A stretch of DNA of 37,076 nt from Prevotella sp. MGM1 (GTDB lineage: Bacteria > Bacteroidota > Bacteroidia > Bacteroidales > Bacteroidaceae): the NCBI RefSeq assembly GCF_002933775.1, contig NZ_BEWV01000162.1:1-37076 (forward strand). Direction: 5' to 3'. Both the position numbers and the translations under genes were made by a program. Below, in pieces: positions 26,953 through 34,730 of the stretch. The notes below the pieces were generated by a model. It did not search any database. It saw nothing but the letters and a program-made list of their open reading frames with translations, and was not told where the DNA came from. Position 1 is the first letter of the stretch; each line of letters opens with the position of its first letter.

Positions 26953-27393
26953 TCACTCTCCTCCGAGCTTCTTGTTGTTGATGTGCCTGTCCTTGTCCCG
27001 TGCGGTCTTTTTCTCGATGTTGCGGCGCAGTTCCTCGGTGAGGTCGATGCCTGTCTGGTTGGCTATGCAGAGCAGCACCCACAACACATCGGCCATTTCG
27101 TCGCCAAGGCTGTCTTTCTCACCGGGCTTGAAGCTCTGGTCGCCATAGCGACGGGCCATTATGCGCGCCATCTCGCCTACCTCCTCGGTGAGGACGGCCA
27201 TGTTGGTGAGTTCGCTGAAATAGCGCACGCCGTATGCCTTGATCCATTGGTCTACAAGGCGCTGCGCCTCGCTGATGGTGATGGCTGTACTTTTTTCCAC
27301 GGATGGATGAGGTTTCGCTGCCATGCTGTCTTCTTCTTTCATTGCTTTATGTTGTCTTTCAATGAATATATGCTTTATGCCGTTGTTTTCCAT
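26953..27393 (-). CDS. MazG-like nucleotide pyrophosphohydrolase
   Basis: A 146-residue all-alpha NTP pyrophosphatase that hydrolyses (d)NTPs to monophosphates, probably cleaning the nucleotide pool. The metal-binding EExxE (LTEEVGEMARIM) and ExxD (SLGDEMADVLWVLLCIA) motifs of the MazG/dUTPase-like fold are both seen. Starts at 27393, 27342 (MKEEDS) and 27324 (MAAKPH) are possible; the conserved part begins near ITISEAQRLVDQW. It is 26 bp after dtd and probably co-transcribed with it. Confidence 0.9.
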   Translation of the reverse strand: MENNGIKHIFIERQHKAMKEEDSMAAKPHPSVEKSTAITISEAQRLVDQWIKAYGVRYFSELTNMAVLTEEVGEMARIMARRYGDQSFKPGEKDSLGDEMADVLWVLLCIANQTGIDLTEELRRNIEKKTARDKDRHINNKKLGGE

Positions 27394-27419
27394 TGCCTTT
27401 GTCGGAGTGGGGCGGGACT

Positions 27420-27872
27420 TTACTCCGGATTTTTAGAGTCCATGCAGATTGTCACGGGGCCATCGTTGAGCAGTTCCACCTTCATGTCTGCTCCAAACTC
27501 ACCCGTGCCCACGGGGCATCCTGTGGCTTCGCCCAGCAGCGTGCAGAACTCTTTGTACAGCGGTATGGCGGTCTCGTGGCCTGCGGCCCGTATCCATGAC
27601 GGGCGGTTACCCTTTTTATACGACGCCATGAGTGTAAACTGACTTATCACCAGCGCCTCTCCGCCGATGTCTGTTATCGGGCGGTTCATCACGCCGTTGT
27701 CGTCTTCGAAAATCCGCAGGGAGGCTGTTTTTCTGGCCAGCCACGCCGCGTCTTCGCTTGTGTCTTCGGCACATACGCCGAGCAGTATGAGAAAGCCCCG
27801 GCCTATTGCCGATTTTACTTTCCCGTCTATGCTCACAGATGCGTGCGCCACGCGTTGTATCACTATTCTCAT
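27420..27872 (-). CDS. dtd: D-aminoacyl-tRNA deacylase
   Basis: 150 residues from MRIVIQRVAHASVSIDGKV (start 27870-27872). It releases D-amino acids, and glycine from mischarged tRNA-Ala, as a proofreading step in translation. The SQFTLMA motif and the C-terminal NDGPVT motif (Gly-Pro active site) are present, as is PVGTGEFGADM. An upstream in-frame start would add 13 residues not seen in the family. Confidence 0.97.
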   Translation of the reverse strand: MRIVIQRVAHASVSIDGKVKSAIGRGFLILLGVCAEDTSEDAAWLARKTASLRIFEDDNGVMNRPITDIGGEALVISQFTLMASYKKGNRPSWIRAAGHETAIPLYKEFCTLLGEATGCPVGTGEFGADMKVELLNDGPVTICMDSKNPE

Positions 27873-27915
27873 CCTTATTATATCGCTTGTTTCAACTATT
27901 CGTTGTATCAATATG

Positions 27916-27923
27916 CAAACTTA
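27916..27923 (-). promoter_or_regulatory. -7 element of the dtd operon
   Basis: TAAGTTTG on the minus strand, 43 bp upstream of the dtd ATG; no convincing TTTG at -33. Confidence 0.45.
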
Positions 27924-28242
27924 CATATTTTTTCAGACATAGCGTAATATTTTTGGCCTATAAAGCCATAAATGTGGTTAATCTTTATTTCCGGAATACT
28001 ATTTCTCGCGGGCTGAGACACATGTTGGTGATCTGTATTTATCCATTCAATGATAACGGCATTTTGATGAGTGCCGGTCCGCATCGTTAGTGTTCCGTAC
28101 ACGCTCATTTCCAGTCATGTAAGTTCGCATGTTTCCATGTGTCGTTTTGGGTGTTTGTTGCCGGATTTATATATATTTTTCGCTGTATGAATATTTTTTA
28201 TTGCCGGTTGATGGCGTTCTCTTGATTTGTAGAATATAGTTT
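27924..28242. other. AT-rich intergenic stretch
   Basis: Between the dtd promoter and repeat copy 2 I see no gene, hairpin or motif that stands out on either strand. Confidence 0.5.
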
Positions 28243-28592
28243 GTGAACTATTTTTACAAAACATGCTTTATATTTCGCCAGTTTCAAAATTAAAAACCGC
28301 CTGCCGAAAATACTCGAGTTTTGGATGGTTTTGCACAAATATCTGTGTGTCAGGGTGATACGCTGGCCATACCTGCCTCGACTGCAAATACAACCTTGCC
28401 TGTACTCCCGATTTTTTCCGTTTAGCGTCCCGTTGGTTCGCGTTTAGCGTCTAAATGGAGTGCAACGGGATGCTAAACGCAACGCGATTGGCAACCGAAC
28501 GCACTCCGACGGGCATCCCGTTGCAGAATATCGGAAGGATTTTTGAGTTTGAAATGAAAGCATATCGCTTTGCGTATCGTGATTGGTATCGT
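28243..28592. repeat. Dispersed ~350 bp repeat, copy 2 (inverted)
   Basis: Reverse-orientation relative of 13845-14193. Both ends match well (28243-28360 and 28460-28592); the middle differs. It contains an inverted pair, 28419-28435 with 28463-28479 (16 of 17 bp), and an extra copy of CGTTTAGCGT at 28441. A frame across the conserved block reads NGMLNATRLATERTPTGIPL, and the matching frame in copy 1 reads NGILNAMQRPTKRTPTSVPL, but neither extends into a plausible protein. Probably the remains of a non-coding mobile element. Confidence 0.7.
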
Positions 28593-28718
28593 ACTGATTT
28601 TCTATTTCGTGAAAAAGCAAAACGCTTTTTTTATGATAATTATATTACAGATCCGGGAATGTTTTTACGGTTTTGGGTTACCGCTCGGGCATGTAAGCGG
28701 TTGGTTGGCTTGGTGGGT

Positions 28719-28751
28719 AAGTAGCACCGGCGGGTATCGGCGGTGCTACTT
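28719..28751. terminator. Hairpin downstream of uvrC
   Basis: Arms 28719-28729 and 28741-28751 (11 bp, perfect) lie 65 bp beyond the uvrC stop. There is no T-run on the minus side, so its role as a uvrC terminator is uncertain. Confidence 0.45.
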
Positions 28752-28815
28752 GCTATTGTGTTTTCATCATTAAAGAATAATGCTTTGCTGTTTTGAAAGA
28801 GTTTTTTGTATTCGG

Positions 28816-30639
28816 TCATTTATTGAAATACTCGTATATGAGTTTCGCTTTTGCCGTTCCCACGATGGAAGATAGAGTCTTTTCGTCTGCCGATTTTATC
28901 TGCTTCACGCTTTTCAGTTCTTTAAGCAGGGTCTCTTTGGTCTTCGGGCCGATGCCTTTGATGTCGTCAAGCTCGCTGTGCAGGGCGTGTTTTGATCGCT
29001 TGTCGCGATGGAAAGTGATGGCAAAGCGGTGTACCTCGTCCTGTATGTGAGTGAGCAGGCGGAACAGCTCGCTGTCTGTTTTCATGCCAACGGTGACGGG
29101 CGGAAAGCCGTATAGCAGCTCGTTGGTGCGGTGTCGGTCGTTCTTGGCCAGTCCGGCGATGGGAATTTGTAGTCTCAGCTTGTCTTCGACTACCTGCCGC
29201 ACCACCTCCATCTGTCCCCGGCCGCCGTCGGTTATGATGAGGTCGGGCAGGGGCGCGCCCTCTTCCAGCAGGCGGGTGTAACGCCGGCGCACCACCTCCT
29301 GCATGGATGCGTAATCATCGGGGCCGCTGACGGTCTTTATGTTGTACTTGCGGTAGTCGCGTTTGCTCGGCCGCATTTTTTTGAATACCACGCAGGCGGC
29401 CACGGCGTCGGTTCCGCTGATGTTCGAATTGTCGAAACACTCTATCTGATAGGGCATTTTGGGCAGTTTCAGGCAGTCTTGTATCTCTTTCATGAGACGC
29501 ACCGATTTCTGTTCGGGATTTAGCTTTTCGGCCTGTTTCAGGCGGTCGAAACGGTACTGGCGGCAGTTCATCTGCGACAGGTCGAGCAGCGTCTTGCGAT
29601 CGCCACGCTGCGGAACGGTGAGTGTCACCCCGTCGAGCGGCAGGTCGATAGCCATGGGCAATACAATCTCGCGCGAAGTGCTCTTGAACCGTTCGCGCAT
29701 CTCCACGATGCCCAGTGAGAGCAGTTCCTGGTCGCTTTCATTGAGCCGTTTGCGGTATTCGAATGTGAACGACTGGTTGATGTTTCCGGCCGTTACGTGG
29801 ATATAGTTGATGAAGGCAGTCTTTTCGTCGCTCGTGATCGAGAAAACGTCCACATTATCTATAACATGGCTCACCACCTCGCTCTTTGCGCAGAAACTCT
29901 CTATAAGAAGATACTTTTTCTTTATCTCCTCGGCTTCCTCAAAGCGAAGCTCTTCGGCGAGCTTCTCCATCTCCGCTCGCATGTCTCGTAGCACACCCCG
30001 TGTGTTTCCTTTGAGTATCTCTCTCGCACGGGCTATGTTTTTACGGTATTCATCGGCTGTCTGGCGACCTATGCACGGCCCCTCGCAGTTCTTGATGTGG
30101 TATTCGAGGCACACGTCGTATTTGTTGTGTCTGACGCCATCTTCTGTCATGGGTATGCGGCATGTGCGCGGCCGGCAGAGCTTTTTTATCAGTTCGAGCA
30201 CGGCATACATGGAGTTCAGGTTGGAGTAGGGGCCGTAAAACGTGCCCCACGACTTGTTGATGTTGCGGGTCTTGAATATGCGGGGAAAAGGCTCGTTGGT
30301 TACGCAAATGCTCGGATATGTCTTTCCGTCTTTCAGCAATACGTTATAGCGGGGATTGTATTTTTTTATCAGACTGTTTTCGAGCAACAGCGCGTCTTCC
30401 TCTGTATTCACCACGGTATAGGATATGTCGTGTATCTTGCTGACAAGTACTTTTGTCTTGAAGCGGTCTACCTCTGTGTGGAAATAAGACGACACACGGT
30501 TTTTCAGGTTCTTGGCCTTGCCCACATAGATTATCGTTCCGTTCTCGTCGTAGTACTGGTAGCTGCCCGGCTTGCCCGGCATGCTGCTCACAATGGATTT
30601 CAGTCTGGCTAACCTTTGCTCGTTTTCTTCCTTTGTCAT
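28816..30639 (-). CDS. uvrC: Excinuclease ABC subunit C
   Basis: A 607-residue nuclease that, with UvrA and UvrB, cuts on both sides of bulky DNA lesions. The N-terminal GIY-YIG nuclease reads KPGSYQYYDENGTIIYVGKA then KNLKNRVSSYF (about 18-48). The UVR helix is near LAEELRFEEAEEIKKKY, the RNase H-like second nuclease domain holds IECFDNSNISGTDAVAACVV and LIITDGGRGQME, and the helix-hairpin-helix IKGIGPKTKETLLKEL closes the protein. The start is preceded at 40 bp by a parS-like palindrome, in the gap behind apt. Confidence 0.98.
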   Translation of the reverse strand: MTKEENEQRLARLKSIVSSMPGKPGSYQYYDENGTIIYVGKAKNLKNRVSSYFHTEVDRFKTKVLVSKIHDISYTVVNTEEDALLLENSLIKKYNPRYNVLLKDGKTYPSICVTNEPFPRIFKTRNINKSWGTFYGPYSNLNSMYAVLELIKKLCRPRTCRIPMTEDGVRHNKYDVCLEYHIKNCEGPCIGRQTADEYRKNIARAREILKGNTRGVLRDMRAEMEKLAEELRFEEAEEIKKKYLLIESFCAKSEVVSHVIDNVDVFSITSDEKTAFINYIHVTAGNINQSFTFEYRKRLNESDQELLSLGIVEMRERFKSTSREIVLPMAIDLPLDGVTLTVPQRGDRKTLLDLSQMNCRQYRFDRLKQAEKLNPEQKSVRLMKEIQDCLKLPKMPYQIECFDNSNISGTDAVAACVVFKKMRPSKRDYRKYNIKTVSGPDDYASMQEVVRRRYTRLLEEGAPLPDLIITDGGRGQMEVVRQVVEDKLRLQIPIAGLAKNDRHRTNELLYGFPPVTVGMKTDSELFRLLTHIQDEVHRFAITFHRDKRSKHALHSELDDIKGIGPKTKETLLKELKSVKQIKSADEKTLSSIVGTAKAKLIYEYFNK

Positions 30640-30678
30640 GTCCGTAACTCGTTTATATTAAGCACTTTTTGATATTAA

Positions 30679-30694
30679 AGTTTCACGTGAAACT
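30679..30694. promoter_or_regulatory. parS-like palindrome 2
   Basis: AGTTTCACGTGAAACT contains the full 14 bp parS core GTTTCACGTGAAAC and is itself a perfect 16 bp palindrome (AAGTTTCACGTGAAACTT for 18 bp). It lies 40 bp before the uvrC start. Confidence 0.65.
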
Positions 30695-30756
30695 TATAGT
30701 GCATGTACCTTGTCTTTATGTTGCGGTGCAATGCTGTATGCGCCTGTGTTAATAGT

Positions 30757-30855
30757 AAAGCGCAAAGGCGCAATGGGTATAAGATTTTGTTTTGTTTGTG
30801 GTTTCCCTGTAGTGGGCTTTCTGAAAATCTTTGTTCCTTTGCGTCTTTGCGCTTT
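30757..30855. repeat. 32 bp imperfect inverted repeat between apt and uvrC
   Basis: Arms 30757-30788 and 30824-30855 match at 26 of 32 positions, built on AAAGCGCAAAG and AAGATTTT words, with a 35-base loop. It resembles a REP-like or terminator structure. Confidence 0.65.
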
Positions 30856-30922
30856 GTCGCACGTTTGTTTTGCGGTAATGCTCTGTTCGCTGTGCGGGAC
30901 GTGTGTCTTTACGCCGCTATGC

Positions 30923-31453
30923 TTATACGGTTATCAGTGTGGTCACTTCGGTCTCTTTGTCGAAGATAGCACGTCCGTTCAAGCCCTCATCGGTTATTTC
31001 TATAATGAAATTCACCATTATGTTCTTCGGGTTGAACTTGCGCACAAGGTTGTATGCGGCTTTCATTGTGCCTCCGGTAGCCAGCAAGTCGTCGTGTAGC
31101 AATACGACATCGTCTGCCGATATGGCGTCTTTGTGTATTTCTATCGTGTCGCGTCCGTATTCTTTGGTATAGCTTTCCTGGACCGTCTCGGCCGGAAGTT
31201 TGCCGGGTTTGCGGCATAATATTACTCCTGCGCCCAACCGTATGGCCAGGGCTGAGGCCAATACAAACCCGCGGCTCTCTATTCCCACAATCTTGGTGAT
31301 GCCCTTGTCTTTGTAGATTTCATAAAGTTCATCGACCATAATGTTAAGACATTCGTTGCTTTTAAAAAGTGTAGTGACATCACGGAAGATTATTCCTTTC
31401 TGCGGAAAATCCGGAATGCAACGCAAGTTCTCCATTAATGTTTTGTTGTTCAT
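30923..31453 (-). CDS. apt: Adenine phosphoribosyltransferase
   Basis: 176 residues from MNNKTLMENLRCIPDFPQKG (ATG 31451-31453). It joins adenine to PRPP to make AMP in purine salvage. The PRPP loop reads VVLLHDDLLATGGTMKAA, and PDFPQKGIIFRDVTTLF and IVGIESRGFVLASALA are typical of the family. It lies between mnmG and uvrC, an order I recall from other Bacteroidales. A parS-like palindrome stands 35 bp upstream of this ATG. Confidence 0.97.
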   Translation of the reverse strand: MNNKTLMENLRCIPDFPQKGIIFRDVTTLFKSNECLNIMVDELYEIYKDKGITKIVGIESRGFVLASALAIRLGAGVILCRKPGKLPAETVQESYTKEYGRDTIEIHKDAISADDVVLLHDDLLATGGTMKAAYNLVRKFNPKNIMVNFIIEITDEGLNGRAIFDKETEVTTLITV

Positions 31454-31487
31454 ACTCAATGAGTTGTAATTTTATGTTTAATTAATT

Positions 31488-31503
31488 TGTTTCACGTGAA
31501 ACT
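31488..31503. promoter_or_regulatory. parS-like palindrome 3
   Basis: TGTTTCACGTGAAACT matches the parS consensus TGTTTCACGTGAAACA at 15 of 16 positions, the best of the three. It sits between mnmG and apt. Confidence 0.7.
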
Positions 31504-31733
31504 TTGGTTTATGTATCTCCTATTTTCATGTGTATTTGCTTTGCCGCTCCGTTGCGGCCGCATTTCTTTTGTTGCCGTATATGGCATTTCGTGTTTTTAT
31601 ATGCGGTTTATGTTTTGCTGTGTTCAGTGTCCTGCCGCTTTCATACAGAGGTGTGTATGCATTGTTGGCGGGCGGCCTTGGTTTATTTCCGGGTTTTCTT
31701 TATCTTTTCGCCCTGTGTGGCCTTGGTGTTTTG

Positions 31734-33605
31734 TCATCGTTTCATCAGCACGAGCATAACGTTTATGTCGCTCGGAGATACACCGGGTATCCGGCTTGCC
31801 TGTGCAAGGGTCTCGGGGTCGATGGCTTGCAGTTTTTGTCTGGCCTCGGTGGAGAGCTGCCGCATGTCGGAGTAGTTGAACCGTCCTTTTATCTTTATGT
31901 TTTCGAGTCTGTGCATCTTTTCGGCCACCATTCGCTCTCGTTCCACATAGCCTTTGTATTTTGTCCTTATCTCTACGGCTTCCGCTATTTCCTCCTTTCG
32001 GTTGGCGGGCGAGTCCAGTATTTCCTTAAACGACGGTATCAGGTCGGCAAGTATCCGGATGCTAAGTTGCGGACGGCTGATGAGATCCGTCAGTTTGCAT
32101 CCTTCGCGGAGTGGGGTGGTGCCGAGGTTTTCAAGCGCTGGGTTTATGTCTTGCGCTCTTACAGGAGTGTTTTTGCAGAAATTCTCAATCCTCTCTATGT
32201 TTTCCTGTTTTTCTTTCCACCAGTCGTAACGGTCTCTTCTTGCCAGTCCGAGGCTGTATGCGCGTTCGGTCAGTCGTGCGTCGGCATCGTCCTGGCGCAG
32301 CAATATGCGGAACTCGGCCCTTGAAGTGAACATGCGGTAGGGCTCGTCCACGCCCTTGGTCACCAGGTCGTCGATAAGTACGCCTATGTAGCTCTCGTCT
32401 CGGTGCATCACGAACGGCTCGCCTCCGCTGCATGACAGGGCGGCATTCACTCCGGCCACGAGGCCTTGTCCGCCGGCTTCCTCGTATCCTGTGGTGCCGT
32501 TGACCTGTCCGGCGAAGAACAACCGTCGGATGATTTTCGATTCAAGAGAATGTTTCAGTTGGGTGGGGTCGAAGAAATCATACTCTATCGCATAACCGGG
32601 GCGGTATACTTTGACGTCGCGCAATGCCGGTATTTTTCGCAGGGCGGCTATCTGCACATCCATTGGCAAGGAGGATGAGAAGCCGTTAAGGTACATTTCG
32701 TTAGTGTTTTCGCCCTCCGGTTCGAGAAACAGCGGGTGCATGTCTTTGTCAGGGAAGGTCACGAGCTTGGTCTCGATTGACGGACAATAGCGTGGCCCGA
32801 TGCTCTGTATCTGTCCGTTGTAGAGCGGAGAATCGGCCAGTCCGCCGCGCAGCGTGTCGTGGACATCGCGGTTGGTATAGCATGTCCAGCATGGCAGTTG
32901 TTTAAGAATACGGCCGGCTCCCATGAAGCTGAAGCCGTGATAGTCTGTCTCTCCATCCTGGATCTCCATGTCTTCGAAGTGTACCGAGCGTCGGTCGATA
33001 CGTACCGGTGTGCCGGTTTTCATTCGTCCGGCCGTTATCCCATGTCTGGTGATGCTTTCTGTAAATCCGGTCACGGCTGGTTCGGCAATGCGTCCGCCGC
33101 ATACCTTTCGCCGCCCGATGTGCATCAGTCCGTTGAGGAACGTGCCTGCCGTGACGATTACACTCCCGGCTCTCAGTTCGGCGCCCCATATCGTCCTTAT
33201 GCCGACAGCCTGTCCGTTTTCAACGAGCAGCTCTTCGGCCTGGTCTTGCCAGATGTCAAGGTTGGCGGTGGCGTCGAGCGTGGCTCTCCATTGCCATATA
33301 AACTTCTCTCTGTCGCACTGGGCGCGTGGGCTCCATACTGCCGGTCCCTTGCTGCGGTTGAGCATACGGAACTGTATAGCCGTGGCGTCTGTCACGAGTC
33401 CCATTTGTCCTCCGAGCGCGTCTATCTCCCTGACGATTTGCCCCTTGGCTATACCTCCCACCGCAGGGTTGCAGCTCATCTGGGCAATCTTGTTCATGTC
33501 CATCGTCACGAGGCATGTCCTGGCGCCCATGTTGGCCGCCGCCGCCGCCGCCTCGCATCCTGCGTGGCCGCCGCCGATTACCAATACGTCGTAATTCATT
33601 TTCAT
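31734..33605 (-). CDS. mnmG: tRNA uridine 5-carboxymethylaminomethyl modification enzyme MnmG
   Basis: 623 residues from MKMNYDVLVIGGGHAGCEAA; MNYDV at 33599 is an alternative start. With MnmE it adds the carboxymethylaminomethyl group to U34 of certain tRNAs. The FAD dinucleotide loop GGGHAGCEAAAAAANMGA is at the N-terminus; the Cys-containing MSCNPAVGGIAKGQIVREID motif, GRMKTGTPVRID and the GQVNGTTGYEEAGGQGLVAG segment are all hallmark regions. The C-terminal helical domain that contacts tRNA and MnmE ends LAQASRIPGVSPSDINVMLV. In many bacteria mnmG (gidA) lies near the replication origin. Confidence 0.98.
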   Translation of the reverse strand: MKMNYDVLVIGGGHAGCEAAAAAANMGARTCLVTMDMNKIAQMSCNPAVGGIAKGQIVREIDALGGQMGLVTDATAIQFRMLNRSKGPAVWSPRAQCDREKFIWQWRATLDATANLDIWQDQAEELLVENGQAVGIRTIWGAELRAGSVIVTAGTFLNGLMHIGRRKVCGGRIAEPAVTGFTESITRHGITAGRMKTGTPVRIDRRSVHFEDMEIQDGETDYHGFSFMGAGRILKQLPCWTCYTNRDVHDTLRGGLADSPLYNGQIQSIGPRYCPSIETKLVTFPDKDMHPLFLEPEGENTNEMYLNGFSSSLPMDVQIAALRKIPALRDVKVYRPGYAIEYDFFDPTQLKHSLESKIIRRLFFAGQVNGTTGYEEAGGQGLVAGVNAALSCSGGEPFVMHRDESYIGVLIDDLVTKGVDEPYRMFTSRAEFRILLRQDDADARLTERAYSLGLARRDRYDWWKEKQENIERIENFCKNTPVRAQDINPALENLGTTPLREGCKLTDLISRPQLSIRILADLIPSFKEILDSPANRKEEIAEAVEIRTKYKGYVERERMVAEKMHRLENIKIKGRFNYSDMRQLSTEARQKLQAIDPETLAQASRIPGVSPSDINVMLVLMKR

Positions 33606-33614
33606 AATTAACCG

Positions 33615-33622
33615 CAAAATTA
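33615..33622 (-). promoter_or_regulatory. -7 element of mnmG
   Basis: TAATTTTG on the minus strand only 9 bp before the ATG at 33605, implying an almost leaderless mRNA. The -33 element is not clear. Confidence 0.45.
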
Positions 33623-33652
33623 CGCATAAAAATTGATTTTTACTTTAAAAAC

Positions 33653-33683
33653 TTTGATTTATCATTAATTTATTGTAATTTTG
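33653..33683 (+). promoter_or_regulatory. sdh operon promoter
   Basis: TTTG (33653-33656), a 19 bp spacer and TAATTTTG (33676-33683). The best promoter before sdhC, but ~310 bp upstream of its ATG. Confidence 0.65.
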
Positions 33684-33689
33684 CCACCT

Positions 33690-34000
33690 AATATTAATGA
33701 GGTGAAAGACTGCGTATCGTCACGCTCAAAGCCCGGATATTACATGGTGAAAGTCATAAAATTTCATGATGTGAATGTGAGGTTGCGTGATGAAAATACC
33801 GGTATCGGGTGATGCCAACCTGTTTGTTCTCGGGTGATTTCCTGGCAGTCAGGTGGTTATGTGGTTATGTGGACGGGTGTGGGCTGTTCCGAGGCCGCTT
33901 TGCGGCATGGCGGTTGCTTTCGTTTGGGGCCGTGCTTGCACGCCCTCCGGCTTCTGATAATTTTAATTCTAACTTTTAAATAATTTAATTTCAATCATTT
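33690..34000 (+). other. Long leader of the sdh operon
   Basis: No gene is seen. If the promoter above is used, this is a ~310-base untranslated leader. It holds several small inverted pairs (AGGTTG at ~33779 with CAACCT at ~33816; GCCGC-TTT-GCGGC around 33897) and a GTGGTTAT tandem near 33850. I recognise no riboswitch class in it. Confidence 0.4.
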
Positions 34001-34684
34001 ATGTGGTTATTTAATTCATCTATTGGTCGAAAGGTTGTGATGTCCGTCACCGGCGTCGCGCTCATTCTGTTCCTGACGTTCCACATGTCCATGAACATTG
34101 TCGCGCTCTTCTCGGGTGATGCTTACAACATGATTTGCGAGTTTCTCGGTGCCAACTGGTATGCGGTAGTCGCAACGTTGGGTCTGGCTGCGCTGGCAGT
34201 ATCCCACATTGTTTACGCTTTTCTGCTCACCATGCAGAACCGTCGTGCCCGCGGTGCAGAGCGTTATGCCGTCACGGCGCGTCCCGCAAAGGTGGAGTGG
34301 GCGTCTCAGAACATGCTTGTGCTGGGAATAATCATCGTTCTCGGCTTGCTGCTTCACTTGTTCAACTTCTGGTATAACATGATGTTTGCCGAGTTGTTCC
34401 ACATCGCCGACCCGCTCGGAAATCCCGCGGACGGCTATGGCTACATCAAGGAGACGTTCGCAAATCCTGTGTATGTCGTTCTCTATGTCGTATGGCTGGT
34501 TGCCATCTGGTTCCACCTGTCACACGGTTTTTGGAGTGCCATGCATACATTGGGATGGAACGGCAAGGTATGGTTCTGCCGTTGGAAGGTGATCGGTATC
34601 GCTTACTCCACGCTGCTCATCCTCGGTTTCCTCGTGGTTGTGTTGTACTTCGCCATCCGTCCATGTCTCGGATGCTGCGCCTGA
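34001..34684 (+). CDS. sdhC: Succinate dehydrogenase/fumarate reductase cytochrome b subunit
   Basis: 227 residues with five hydrophobic helices, the single-subunit diheme-type membrane anchor found in Bacteroidota, Wolinella and Bacillus relatives. The N-terminus SSIGRKVVMSVTGVALILFL and FHMSMNIVALFSG, plus histidines within helices (HMSMN, SHIVYAF, LLHLFNFW, FHLSHGFWSAMHTLG), supply candidate heme ligands. It passes electrons between menaquinol and the flavoprotein, in the cytoplasmic membrane. sdhA follows after 46 bp. Direction of physiological flow (fumarate reduction under anaerobiosis is likely) is inferred from the group, not from sequence. Confidence 0.95.
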   Translation: MWLFNSSIGRKVVMSVTGVALILFLTFHMSMNIVALFSGDAYNMICEFLGANWYAVVATLGLAALAVSHIVYAFLLTMQNRRARGAERYAVTARPAKVEWASQNMLVLGIIIVLGLLLHLFNFWYNMMFAELFHIADPLGNPADGYGYIKETFANPVYVVLYVVWLVAIWFHLSHGFWSAMHTLGWNGKVWFCRWKVIGIAYSTLLILGFLVVVLYFAIRPCLGCCA

Positions 34685-34730
34685 TAATCCAATCATGTTC
34701 AAAATAAATTCATTTTAAGAAAAGAATATT

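Noticed and set aside
28455..28724. 89-residue plus-strand frame across repeat copy 2
   Set aside because: Its first half is the repeat itself and the rest has no similarity or promoter. The matching frame in copy 1 is on the other strand and stops differently, so DNA-level repeat homology explains it.
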